Shown: positions 16,448-27,089 of the stretch, piece after piece | Layout of the letters: each line of letters starts with the position of its first letter | How positions within the stretch are numbered: position 1 is the first letter of the stretch | Assembly: GCF_946479715.1 (NCBI RefSeq) | Contig: NZ_CAMLHF010000012.1 | Location: 1 to 47,196 of the forward strand | Reading direction: 5' to 3' | DNA: 47,196 bases | Origin: an uncultured Pedobacter sp. | GTDB lineage: Bacteria > Bacteroidota > Bacteroidia > Sphingobacteriales > Sphingobacteriaceae | Translations under genes and position numbers: made by a program | Notes under the pieces: model-generated | Databases searched by the model: none | What the model saw: the letters and a program-made list of their open reading frames with translations, nothing else | What the model was told of the DNA's origin: nothing

Positions 16448-16806
16448 TATACTGCAGCCTCCTGTTTAGGTTTTTTGTTAAAAGCACCACTGCGTTTCTT
16501 TTCATTATATGCAACCGCATGACGGTCTAATCTAATGGTTAAGAAACGTAGAACACGCTCATCGCGTTTTAGTTCTAATTCCAATTTACTAATTACTTCA
16601 CCTGAAGATTTATACTCTGTAAGGTGGAAGAATCCGCTTGCTTTTTTCTCAATCGGATACGCTAATTTTCTCAAACCCCAATTGTCCTCTTGAACAATTT
16701 CGGCTCCGCTATCAGCTAAGATTTTGCTGTATTTGGCAATAGCCTCTTTCGCAATTTCTTCTGACAACAACGGGGTTAGAACGATAACAGTTTCGTACTG
16801 ATTCAT
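16447..16806 (-). CDS. rpsF: 30S ribosomal protein S6
   Basis: The 119-residue product matches S6: [14 protein letters not shown] at the start, [23 protein letters not shown] in the middle, [22 protein letters not shown] at the end, and a short basic tail. It is the first gene of the operon. Unlike in many bacteria, no ssb gene lies between rpsF and rpsR. A clear housekeeping promoter is 46 bases upstream. Confidence 0.98.
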   Translation of the reverse strand: MNQYETVIVLTPLLSEEIAKEAIAKYSKILADSGAEIVQEDNWGLRKLAYPIEKKASGFFHLTEYKSSGEVISKLELELKRDERVLRFLTIRLDRHAVAYNEKKRSGAFNKKPKQEAAV

Positions 16807-16851
16807 TGTTATTATTTGTTTTTTTAATTAATCCGCTCTTAATGCGGGATG

Positions 16852-16882
16852 CAAAAGTAACAATAAATTTCTAATAATCAAA
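16852..16882 (-). promoter_or_regulatory. housekeeping promoter of the rpsF operon, TTTG-N19-TACTTTTG
   Basis: On the minus strand TTTG (16879-16882) is followed after exactly 19 bases by TACTTTTG (16852-16859). This is a full match to the Bacteroidota -33/-7 consensus. The inferred start leaves a leader of about 40 bases before rpsF. Confidence 0.8.
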
Positions 16883-16956
16883 TGATTTAGTGTTTATTGA
16901 ACAACAAATACGGCCTGGCGGCCCTTCGCTGCCTAAAGCTTCCCGCTCATCCCAAT

Positions 16957-16985
16957 AAAAAAAGGTTGACCGAAAAGGACAACCT
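16957..16985 (-). terminator. intrinsic terminator of the secreted-protein gene at 17018-17605
   Basis: On the minus strand AGGTTG, a mismatch-interrupted CC/GG, and CAACCT form a hairpin followed by seven T residues. It lies 32 bases after the stop of the gene at 17018. Confidence 0.75.
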
Positions 16986-17017
16986 ATGTAAAGCAAAACT
17001 TATTTATACTTACTTAG

Positions 17018-17605
17018 TTACATTTGAACTGTTTTTGTAAAAACCTGGTTTGCCGACCTAATGATAAAAGTTAGCTCTTTCAGACCATTCGCAACATCAA
17101 ATCTCTTAACAAACTTTGCATCTCCCTCAAACACGCGTTCATATACAGCATCATTATAACGGTCTAAAATTTGAATTTCAAGGGGGCCATTAGGGGCATT
17201 TTCAAAATTTAAAGTAATAATCCCATTTTTTTTTGTTAAAATCGGCCGAACCACATCAGCAACTGAAGGATCTGAAACCGAAGTCTTACCGTCCTTAAGC
17301 TCTATCTTATACTCAACAATACTGGAATCTGTCTTCAGTTGAAATCTATAGCTTCCATCTGGAAGTGAATTCATATCATAAGTCTTTGTAGAGCCTTTTA
17401 ATGCATTTACTTTTTTTCTGTATACGACTTCATTGTTAGCTTCGTAGATAGACACCTCAACAACCTGCGTTTCATTAATAAAAAAAGTAACTGATTTTTC
17501 GTTTACATCCTTAAGTTTAATCGAAAAATTACCTTCACTTGCATACAAACCAACAGAATTAATTAATAAAACTGCGATCAAACTGATTTTTATAAAATTT
17601 TTCAT
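17018..17605 (-). CDS. secreted two-repeat beta-sandwich-like protein
   Basis: The 195-residue product has a signal peptide (MKNFIKISLIAVLLINSVGL, ending near YASEG). The mature part appears to hold two related beta-rich units, about residues 25-105 and 120-195. Each runs through a VEVSIYEANNEVVYRKKV- or LEIQILDRYNDAVYERVF-type strand pair, a KTYDM/KRFDV strand, and a final VEYKIEL/FTKTVQM strand. This resembles the small sandwich domains found at the ends of Bacteroidota secreted proteins, but no enzyme or sorting domain is present. The ATG at 17605 is preferred over an upstream TTG. Function unknown; probably periplasmic. Confidence 0.75.
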   Translation of the reverse strand: MKNFIKISLIAVLLINSVGLYASEGNFSIKLKDVNEKSVTFFINETQVVEVSIYEANNEVVYRKKVNALKGSTKTYDMNSLPDGSYRFQLKTDSSIVEYKIELKDGKTSVSDPSVADVVRPILTKKNGIITLNFENAPNGPLEIQILDRYNDAVYERVFEGDAKFVKRFDVANGLKELTFIIRSANQVFTKTVQM

Positions 17606-17607
17606 AG

Positions 17608-17615
17608 CAAAACTA
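17608..17615 (-). promoter_or_regulatory. -7 promoter box (TAGTTTTG)
   Basis: TAGTTTTG on the minus strand ends only two bases before the ATG at 17605. A second box, TAATTTTG (17643-17650 on the minus strand), lies further up and would give a leader of about 30 bases. Either or both may be used. Confidence 0.35.
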
Positions 17616-17768
17616 TTTAAATTGAACAATTAATTTATAGACCAAAATTACCGCTGTTTTTAATCAAAAATTTATTGCATATTTCCATATATCTATGCTA
17701 TATTAACCTTCAATTTGACATTAACTTCGGAAATCATATTTTATTCACTAAAAAAAGAATAAAAAGAA

Positions 17769-18641
17769 ATGAGGAACATAAAACCAGGCTTTGAAATCAT
17801 TGAATCGTCTTTCGGGAGCTCCTTTTATTATTCAAAATATGCAGAGAACTTAAACAATAAGGCACATGTATGGCATTACCACCCCGAAATAGAAATGGTC
17901 TTTGTAAATGGGGGATCCGGTAAGCGGCAAATTGGAAGCCACCTTTCTTATTATACAGATGGAGATTTAATACTAATTGGTAGCAACCTTCCCCACTGTG
18001 GTTTCACGGATACCACCACAGCTAACAAGAACGAAACGGTCATTCAAATGAAACCAACCTTCCTTGGGACCGACTTTTTAAATCTACAGGAAACAAAATA
18101 TATCTCAGAACTCTTCAACAAAGCAAAGGGCGGCATTGCTTTCGGATCTGAAACAAAAAAAATAGTCGGCGAAAGAATCGAAAGTATGGACAAGCAACAA
18201 CCTTTTGATAGGCTTCTGACATTATTAAGTGTTTTAAAAGAGCTGGAAAATGCGAAGGACTACAAAATTTTAAATGCCTCAGGTTTCTCTATCGAAATGC
18301 AAGTTCAGGACAATGACAGGATCAATATGATTTTTAACTATGTTAAAGATCATTTTCAGGAAGAAATTAACCTGGCGGCTATAGCAGAGATGGCCAGCAT
18401 GACTACCCCCTCCTTCTGTAGGTATTTTAAAAAAATAACAAAAAAAACTTTTACCAGATTCGTAAATGAATATCGGGTGGTGCATGCTGCCAAGCTTTTA
18501 GCAGAGAAGCAGATCAGTATAGCAAATATCAGTTACGAAAGTGGGTTCAATAACTTCAGTCATTTTAATAAACTATTTAAAGAGTTTACAGGTAAAAGTG
18601 CTTCGGAATACAGAAAAGAACTTAAATCCGTTTTCAAGTAA
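17769..18641 (+). CDS. AraC-family transcriptional regulator with cupin sensor domain
   Basis: The 290-residue product has an N-terminal cupin-like sensor (VWHYHPEIEMVFVNGGSGKRQIGSH, then DGDLILIGSNLPHCGF) and a C-terminal double helix-turn-helix at about residues 180-285 (INLAAIAEMASMTTPSFCRYFKKITKKTF, then ISIANISYESGFNNFSHFNKLFKEFTGKSASEYR). This architecture is common in Bacteroidota regulators of sugar and polysaccharide genes. It is transcribed alone, and no target can be named from context. Confidence 0.92.
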   Translation: MRNIKPGFEIIESSFGSSFYYSKYAENLNNKAHVWHYHPEIEMVFVNGGSGKRQIGSHLSYYTDGDLILIGSNLPHCGFTDTTTANKNETVIQMKPTFLGTDFLNLQETKYISELFNKAKGGIAFGSETKKIVGERIESMDKQQPFDRLLTLLSVLKELENAKDYKILNASGFSIEMQVQDNDRINMIFNYVKDHFQEEINLAAIAEMASMTTPSFCRYFKKITKKTFTRFVNEYRVVHAAKLLAEKQISIANISYESGFNNFSHFNKLFKEFTGKSASEYRKELKSVFK

Positions 18642-18728
18642 ACAGCACTCTATTTTTATAGTCAATTTTTCAACATTTCCTACTTACCACATTCCAACCT
18701 CAACAAAAATTCATATTTTCGTGGGCGA

Positions 18729-20549
18729 ATGGAAAATTTTATAGTATCAGCTCGTAAGTACCGTCCGGCAACGTTTGAAACCGTTGTTGGCCAGCACCAT
18801 ATTACAGGCACACTAAAAAATGCCATTAAAAACAATCAGCTGGCCCAGGCATTTTTATTCTGTGGCCCCAGAGGTGTAGGTAAAACTACCTGTGCACGTA
18901 TTCTGGCTAAAACTATTAACTGTACTAATTTAACTGAAGAGCAGGAAGCTTGTGGAAAATGTGACTCATGCGTTTCATTTCAAACTGGTCATTCATTTAA
19001 TTTTCATGAACTTGATGCTGCATCAAACAACTCAGTTGATGATATTCGTAGTTTAATTGAACAAGTTCGTATCCCGCCACAGGCCGGTAAATATAAAATC
19101 TATATTATAGATGAGGTTCACATGCTATCTGCAAATGCATTTAATGCATTTCTAAAAACGCTTGAAGAACCACCATCTTATGCTATTTTCATATTAGCTA
19201 CTACAGAGAAGCATAAAATACTCCCTACTATCCTATCAAGATGTCAGATTTTTGACTTTAATAGGATCCAGGTTGATGATATATCTGGCCATCTGAATAA
19301 GATTGCACAACGTGAGAATATTTCAGTTGAGGTAGATGGATTACACATTATAGCCCAAAAGGCCGATGGCGGATTGAGAGATGCACTTTCGATGTTCGAC
19401 CAGATTGTAAGTTATACCAATAAGAACCTAACCTACAAATCTGTAATAGACAACCTTAATATTCTTGATTACGATTATTATTTTAAGCTTACTCAACACC
19501 TGACCAGTGCAGATGTGAGTAATGCATTAATCTTATTTGACGAGATTTTAAATAATGGTTTTGATGGTAATAATTTCATAAACGGATTGGCAGGTCACCT
19601 TCGTAATTTATTAGTAGCTAAGGATCCTCAAACCACCAAGCTTTTAGAAGTAAGTGAAAATATTAAACAAAAGTATATTTCACAAAGTCAGCAAACGCCT
19701 GTTTCATTTATACTTACAGCGTTAAATCTCGCCAATCAATGTGATCTTAATTATAAGAACAGTAAAAATCAGCGATTACAGGTAGAGCTGTCTTTAATAA
19801 AAATGTGCCACATCCCTTCGGTACTTCAGCTAGCCCAGCAGCCTAATAATAACTCCGCCACTGACACAGATCAGATTAAAAAAAAAACTAATGTAAGTTC
19901 GTCTGCACCTACAAATACTGTCTCAACGGAGGCCCCAAATAAAGTTACCGAACCAATTAAACTTCCTGAGGTTGCAAAACAACCTGAACAGAGTTCACCT
20001 ACACTCCCACCAGTTCCAACAGCAAAAATAACCAGTCCAGCACCAGCCACAAAGATTGCACTAAAACCTCTCACCGACGTTAAAAAAGTAGCAACATTAA
20101 TACCATCGTTAAACGACATTGGTCGTGTTGCGGAAGGAGAAGAAGGTGATGAACCAAAATATATAAGCGGAAACGCAAGAGAGGCTTTTACCTATGAGCA
20201 GCTATTAGCACTATGGACCCAATATGCAAATAGAGCAAAAGATGACGGTAAAATAAACATATACACCTTACTTAGCAGTTCAGATCCAATACTCGATTCT
20301 CCAGAGGAAATTACGGTCCACGTAGAACACAAGTTACAGGAAGGTTTATTACAGGAGGAAATGATAGATTTTCTTAATTTTTTAAGGCCGAGTCTGAAAA
20401 ACTTTAATGTAACCATTAAGGCTAAGCAGGTAGCAAGAACTGTAGTAAACAGGCTTTACACCAATACCGAAAAATACCAGTACCTGATTGAAAAAAATCC
20501 TAAACTAGAAGAAATGCGTAAGCGCTTTAATCTGGATGTTAATTCTTAA
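18729..20549 (+). CDS. dnaX: DNA polymerase III subunit gamma/tau
   Basis: The 606-residue product is the clamp-loader ATPase. Walker A is GPRGVGKT (46-53), zinc-binding cysteines are at 65, 75, 78 and 81, Walker B is IIDEVH (126-131), and sensor 1 with the arginine finger is ATTEKHKILPTILSRC. Domain III ends near residue 370. A Pro/Ala/Thr/Lys-rich linker (about 375-470) leads to a C-terminal tau region (about 480-606) that should contact the polymerase or DnaB. At codons 384-387 the gene has ten A residues (19878-19887). One base gained or lost there leads to a stop within one to three codons, giving a gamma-sized product of about 387 residues. It is convergent with the next gene and shares TTAA with it. 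Confidence 0.97.
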   Translation: MENFIVSARKYRPATFETVVGQHHITGTLKNAIKNNQLAQAFLFCGPRGVGKTTCARILAKTINCTNLTEEQEACGKCDSCVSFQTGHSFNFHELDAASNNSVDDIRSLIEQVRIPPQAGKYKIYIIDEVHMLSANAFNAFLKTLEEPPSYAIFILATTEKHKILPTILSRCQIFDFNRIQVDDISGHLNKIAQRENISVEVDGLHIIAQKADGGLRDALSMFDQIVSYTNKNLTYKSVIDNLNILDYDYYFKLTQHLTSADVSNALILFDEILNNGFDGNNFINGLAGHLRNLLVAKDPQTTKLLEVSENIKQKYISQSQQTPVSFILTALNLANQCDLNYKNSKNQRLQVELSLIKMCHIPSVLQLAQQPNNNSATDTDQIKKKTNVSSSAPTNTVSTEAPNKVTEPIKLPEVAKQPEQSSPTLPPVPTAKITSPAPATKIALKPLTDVKKVATLIPSLNDIGRVAEGEEGDEPKYISGNAREAFTYEQLLALWTQYANRAKDDGKINIYTLLSSSDPILDSPEEITVHVEHKLQEGLLQEEMIDFLNFLRPSLKNFNVTIKAKQVARTVVNRLYTNTEKYQYLIEKNPKLEEMRKRFNLDVNS

Positions 20550-20974
20550 TGAGGTTTCCCGGGTGGGGTGTCGTTAACAGGATAACCCTCTTCATCTAAA
20601 TCATCCCGCTCATCCTCAGGGGTGCGGGCCAGTAACTGATCTTCCGGCTCAACCTCAAGGCTCTCCAAGGTATCAATGTGCATAGCAGCGCTTTCCAGGT
20701 TTTCTCCAATTTGCTGATCTTCATCGTACGCTGAACCATTGTACGGATTTGCTTCATCATATGTAGAAATACTATCCTCACCATTTGGTGCAGAGGTATC
20801 GTATGGTAATGGATGATCATACTCACTATCTTCGCCCCTTACATCAAATTCAAAACTGTTTCGGCTCTTATCGTATGACAAATTATTAAAATCTTTAGTT
20901 TCTCCTAATTCGGTAGGATGAAGTTTGTCGAGTGCTTTTCTTGATCCTGGAACATTGTTTTGGTCTGCGCTCAT
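20546..20974 (-). CDS. acidic low-complexity protein of unknown function
   Basis: The 142-residue product is very rich in Asp, Glu, Asn, Pro and Ser, with few hydrophobic residues, no signal peptide and no recognised domain. It is probably largely disordered and cytosolic. Segments such as HPTELGETKDFNNLSYDKS and a tail with LLARTPEDERDDLDEEGY look non-random and translate cleanly from an ATG. Its stop shares four bases with the dnaX stop. I would expect homologues only in close relatives. Confidence 0.55.
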   Translation of the reverse strand: MSADQNNVPGSRKALDKLHPTELGETKDFNNLSYDKSRNSFEFDVRGEDSEYDHPLPYDTSAPNGEDSISTYDEANPYNGSAYDEDQQIGENLESAAMHIDTLESLEVEPEDQLLARTPEDERDDLDEEGYPVNDTPPGKPH

Positions 20975-21091
20975 AAGAGTAAATTTTATATATAAACTTA
21001 GATAAAATTGTTTTTATAAACAATAAAGTCTCTATGACTATGGTGTGTAAATAAAACCTAAAAATGCCTTGAATTGTTTTCGATTTTGAAT

Positions 21092-21137
21092 TAAAATAAG
21101 AAGCCCGCTTGCATTCACAACCGGGCTTCTTATTTTA
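21092..21137. terminator. long perfect hairpin, bidirectional terminator downstream of icd
   Basis: TAAAATAAGAAGCCCG (21092-21107) and its exact complement (21122-21137) form a 16-base-pair stem with a 14-base loop. The A/T-rich stem base gives a U-rich 3' side on both strands. It lies 13 bases after the isocitrate dehydrogenase stop. Confidence 0.8.
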
Positions 21138-21149
21138 GTCTTTTTAATC

Positions 21150-23447
<2,298 letters not shown>

Positions 23448-23545
23448 CTAAAGATATAATAAACAGATGAATTTCATGGTGTTTAACTGAATATATTCAA
23501 GAGTAAATAGCCAATAGTTGATGGCAATTATTAGCTGGTAAATTT

Positions 23546-23553
23546 TAGCTTTG
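23546..23553 (+). promoter_or_regulatory. -7 promoter box (TAGCTTTG)
   Basis: TAGCTTTG matches TAnnTTTG and ends seven bases before the ATG of the TonB-dependent receptor gene at 23561, so the message is probably leaderless. No -33 TTG is seen at 19-21 bases. Confidence 0.4.
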
Positions 23554-23560
23554 CTAAAGA

Positions 23561-25633
23561 ATGAAAACATTTTTAACAGGACTATTAGCTCTTACCGGAT
23601 TTGTAAGCTTTGCTCAAGCACAACAGGATTCTACCAGAAGATTAAATGAGGTTACCATAAGACCTTATTTTTCTACCCAATCTTTAATCAGATCTACAGG
23701 TACCATTGGTCTGATTGATAGTATTACCCTTACCAAACAATCTGGGAACTCATTTGTCTCAGCAGCAAATACAATTCCGGGAGTTAGAATGGAAGAACGT
23801 TCTCCTGGAAGCTACCGCTTATCCATAAGAGGTAGCTTACTAAGATCCCCTTTTGGAATAAGGAATATTAAAATTTACCTGGACGATTTTCCATTAACTG
23901 ACGCGGGGGGAAATAGCTATCTAAATGCTCTAGATGTTGCAGGCGCATCACAGCTTCAAATTTTAAAAGGCCCACAAAGCAGTATTTACGGCGCTAATTC
24001 TGGTGGCGTTATATTGATACAGCCCCAAGGCACCAATGCGGCAACAGACAGCACTTCTGCCGTATTAAGATTCGAAGGGGGGGCATTTGGAGCTTTTCAT
24101 CAAAACGCCTTGTTACAGCATCAATCGGGAAAGTATACATTAAGTATTACGCAAGCTTATCAGCGAAGTGATGGTTATCGCGATCACAGCAACATGGATC
24201 GCAAGTATTTTCAGGCGTTGCAAAAGTGGGATTACACAAAAAACGCGAACTTAAAAGCATTATTATTCTATTCTGACCTACATTATAATACTCCTGGCGG
24301 ATTAACCGAGCCCCAATACACACAGAATCCAACATTATCGCGTCCGGCTGCAGGGCAAATCAAAAGTGCAATAGATCAAAAAGCAGGTATTTACAGTAAA
24401 ACATTATATGGCGGTATTTCCAACAACTGGATAATCAACGGTAATTTCAAACATGTTATTTCTGTATTCTCATCTTACACCGATTTTAAGAACCCTTTTA
24501 TAACCAACTATGAAAAGCGAAAAGAATTTACCCTTGGGCTTCGCTCTTATCTGGAATATACAAGAAACTCATCTGATGTAGAATGGAAGTTTAACCTGGG
24601 CTTGGAAAGTATGAAAACCGGTACCGATTTTGATAACAATGATAATAATTACGGTCAGCCAGGTACAATTCAGGCTTCTGATAAACTAAACGCAAACTCT
24701 AACTTCGCATTTGCTCATTTAAGTATCGATCTTTTTCAAAAACTGCTAGTTGAATTATCTGCAAGTGCCAATCTCTATGGCTACAATTACAAGAGCATTG
24801 CCCCAGTAGCCATCCCAAAAAAAACGAACAGATTTGATATCCAGTTTATGCCAAGAATTGCCTTGTCCTATAAAATAGATGATCAATTATCGGTAAGAAG
24901 CTCCGTGAGCAAAGGATACTCGCCTCCAAGTCTTGCTGAAGTAAGGGCATCAGACAATGTAATTAATGTTGATTTGCAACCGGAATATGGCTGGAATTAT
25001 GAGGCCGGTGTAAGATATGAAGATGTGAACAAAAGGTTGTTTATTGATATAACCGGGTTTTATTACAATCTTAAAAACGCAATTGTTAGGCGCACTGTTT
25101 TAGTTAACGAAAAAGAGGCAGAGTATTTTATAAATGCAGGAGGTACAAAGCAATGGGGTTTGGAAAGTTCTTTAGCTTTCTGGATCATTCCACTCAATAA
25201 CATACATTTTGTTAAAGGACTACAGTTAAGAAATTCGTATACACTTAGTCGTTTTAAATTTGATCAGTATCTGGACAAGACCAATGATTTCTCTGGAAAC
25301 AACCTTACCGGAGTTCCTAAAACAACAGTTGTTACCAGTACTGATATACAATTACCTAAAGGGATTTCTGTGTTTTTACAGCACAACTACACATCCAGCA
25401 TTCCTCTTAACGACGCAAATACAATTTACGCAAAGAAATATCACCTGGTGCAAGCTAAAATTGGGAAAAAGAACTTATACATAGGAAATATTCCTTTTGA
25501 AATCTACATAGGAGCAGACAACTTATTAAACGAAAAGTACAGCTTAGGCAATGACTTGAATGCACTCGGTGGCCGGTATTTTAATGCCGCAGCAACACGG
25601 AACTTTTATGGCGGGTTGTTAATATGTTTATAA
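23561..25633 (+). CDS. TonB-dependent outer-membrane receptor
   Basis: The 690-residue product has a signal peptide (residues 1-20, ending AQAQ), a plug domain (ANTIPGVRMEERSPGSYRLSIRGS, then LKGPQSSIYGANSGGVI) and a barrel with DNLLNEKY and a final FYGGLLICL strand. It lacks the carboxypeptidase-like and SusC-specific segments and has no SusD partner, so it looks like a siderophore, metal or cofactor receptor. The ligand is unknown. The coding sequence holds a G6 run (23905-23910) and a G7 run (24077-24083), both in the plug region or just after it. Confidence 0.92.
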   Translation: MKTFLTGLLALTGFVSFAQAQQDSTRRLNEVTIRPYFSTQSLIRSTGTIGLIDSITLTKQSGNSFVSAANTIPGVRMEERSPGSYRLSIRGSLLRSPFGIRNIKIYLDDFPLTDAGGNSYLNALDVAGASQLQILKGPQSSIYGANSGGVILIQPQGTNAATDSTSAVLRFEGGAFGAFHQNALLQHQSGKYTLSITQAYQRSDGYRDHSNMDRKYFQALQKWDYTKNANLKALLFYSDLHYNTPGGLTEPQYTQNPTLSRPAAGQIKSAIDQKAGIYSKTLYGGISNNWIINGNFKHVISVFSSYTDFKNPFITNYEKRKEFTLGLRSYLEYTRNSSDVEWKFNLGLESMKTGTDFDNNDNNYGQPGTIQASDKLNANSNFAFAHLSIDLFQKLLVELSASANLYGYNYKSIAPVAIPKKTNRFDIQFMPRIALSYKIDDQLSVRSSVSKGYSPPSLAEVRASDNVINVDLQPEYGWNYEAGVRYEDVNKRLFIDITGFYYNLKNAIVRRTVLVNEKEAEYFINAGGTKQWGLESSLAFWIIPLNNIHFVKGLQLRNSYTLSRFKFDQYLDKTNDFSGNNLTGVPKTTVVTSTDIQLPKGISVFLQHNYTSSIPLNDANTIYAKKYHLVQAKIGKKNLYIGNIPFEIYIGADNLLNEKYSLGNDLNALGGRYFNAAATRNFYGGLLICL

Positions 25634-25710
25634 CTAGTTAATAACTATTTTTTCCTCATCTTTCATTTTAAATTAAATGTTTGTAATTTGTTGTTAGACA
25701 ATATGAAACC

Positions 25711-26235
25711 ATGAATTCTAACAACGAAACCCTATTTTCAGAAAAGCAACGATTTGGGCAAAAATGGATTTGGGCAATCCTTATTGGAGCTAACTTAATA
25801 TTCTTTTACGGCGTATTTTATCAGGTTTTCCAAAGAAAATCATTTGATGATAACTCTATGAGTAACATGCAATTGCTAATAGCCTCTGGCCTAATGCTAT
25901 TGTTTACACTTGCAGTTTTAACATTAAAACTGGAAACCTATATTAAGAAGGATGGGATTTATGTACGCTTTTTTCCTTTTCACCTTACACTAAAAAAATA
26001 TTCCTGGGATAATATTCAAAGATTCTCTGTGAGACAATATGATCCTATTACCGAATATGGAGGTTGGGGATTTAGATTTGGCTTCCTAACCAAAGGAATG
26101 GCATTTAACGTTTCTGGAAACAAAGGAATACAACTTGTTTTAAAAAATGGATCCAGACTATTAATTGGGACTAATAAACCAGATGAAGCATCAGAAACAC
26201 TGAAAAAATTGGAACAGCGCTCTGTATTCAATTAG
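25711..26235 (+). CDS. membrane protein with two N-terminal helices and a PH-like C-terminal region
   Basis: The 174-residue product has two membrane helices (about residues 20-38 and 52-70), followed by a soluble beta-rich part: ETYIKKDGIYVRFFPF, KKYSWDNIQRFSVRQY, GFRFGFLTKGMAFNVSGNKGIQLVLKNGSRLLIGT. This pattern of a helix pair followed by a PH-like beta fold is common in small conserved bacterial membrane proteins. The exact role is unknown. The gene follows the TonB receptor by 77 bases on the same strand and is convergent with the HPP gene. Confidence 0.75.
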   Translation: MNSNNETLFSEKQRFGQKWIWAILIGANLIFFYGVFYQVFQRKSFDDNSMSNMQLLIASGLMLLFTLAVLTLKLETYIKKDGIYVRFFPFHLTLKKYSWDNIQRFSVRQYDPITEYGGWGFRFGFLTKGMAFNVSGNKGIQLVLKNGSRLLIGTNKPDEASETLKKLEQRSVFN

Positions 26236-26242
26236 CTTGCAA

Positions 26243-26803
26243 TTATTTTCTAAATATACGATGGGTCGGATATCTTCTATGTCTTAAATTATTAAATATC
26301 AACGCTACCAAAAACAGAATCATTATTCCTGATAATACCGGGGATAATACATACATGTAACCAAGGGCTTTAATCTTTTCGCTTCCAATTACAGCGATCA
26401 ATGCTGTTGCTCCACCAGGAGGATGCAATGTTTTTGTTATTTGCATTGCAACTATTGATATTGAAACAGCTAAGGCACATGCCAACCAAGCCTCTCCAGA
26501 AAAAAATTTAGCAACTGTTACGCCAATTATTGCGGAAATCAAATGGCCTCCTATTAAATTTCTCGGCTGAGCCAGAGGACTATTAATAATGCCATAAATT
26601 AACACTGAAGACGCGCCAAAAGAGCCAATAAGATATAAATTATCATTGGCCACCAGGTACTTACTATTTAACAATCCTATTAAACCTATACCTATAAATG
26701 ATCCAATAAAAGTTAGGATATGTTCTTTTGCATCAATTAAAGTCTCACGATACAATACATACCTTGCCCTACGATAGTGCTTCCTAATTCTCTTTCTCGG
26801 CAT
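26243..26803 (-). CDS. HPP-family integral membrane protein
   Basis: The 186-residue product has four to five predicted membrane helices and the family signature TKTLHPPGGATALIAVIGS near residue 125. It starts with a strongly basic segment (MPRKRIRKHYRRARY). HPP-family proteins include chloroplast and cyanobacterial nitrite transporters, but most bacterial members have unknown substrates. The start at 26803 has a TACTTTTG box (26823-26830 on the minus strand) 19 bases upstream. Confidence 0.88.
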   Translation of the reverse strand: MPRKRIRKHYRRARYVLYRETLIDAKEHILTFIGSFIGIGLIGLLNSKYLVANDNLYLIGSFGASSVLIYGIINSPLAQPRNLIGGHLISAIIGVTVAKFFSGEAWLACALAVSISIVAMQITKTLHPPGGATALIAVIGSEKIKALGYMYVLSPVLSGIMILFLVALIFNNLRHRRYPTHRIFRK

Positions 26804-26822
26804 TGCTCTTTAAAATATGGCG

Positions 26823-26830
26823 CAAAAGTA
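26823..26830 (-). promoter_or_regulatory. -7 promoter box (TACTTTTG) for the HPP gene
   Basis: TACTTTTG on the minus strand matches the consensus and leaves a leader of about 15 bases. No -33 element is clear. Confidence 0.4.
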
Positions 26831-26923
26831 AGGTTATATCTAACCATTTACTAGTAATTATCTAAATATCACCACATCGTAAAAGCAAGTAGCCTGCTAC
26901 CAGACTTCTTGCTTGCTCGGTGC

Positions 26924-26978
26924 TTGTTCGACCATGGTTCGCTCCTTACTTTACAAAACAGGTACTTTTGTCGAACAA
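26924..26978. repeat. palindromic intergenic element, possible interspersed repeat
   Basis: TTGTTCGAC (26924-26932) and GTCGAACAA (26970-26978) are exact inverted arms around an interior that holds CCATGG. The flanking DNA (26881-27000) is unusually rich in short related words such as CTTGCTTG, GCTTG and TTCG. It fills most of the 286-base gap between the HPP and Ada genes, and I see no gene in it. Confidence 0.4.
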
Positions 26979-27062
26979 TCTGCGTTCTAAAGCCGAATTA
27001 TCTAATACCTAACGCAAAGTGCGATTAGCAAGATTCGGGTTTTATTGTCTGGCTTATCAATG

Positions 27063-27070
27063 TAATTTTG
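27063..27070 (+). promoter_or_regulatory. -7 promoter box (TAATTTTG) for the Ada-like gene
   Basis: TAATTTTG matches TAnnTTTG and lies 19 bases before the ATG at 27090. Confidence 0.4.
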
Positions 27071-27089
27071 TTATATTAAATTAAAGATC

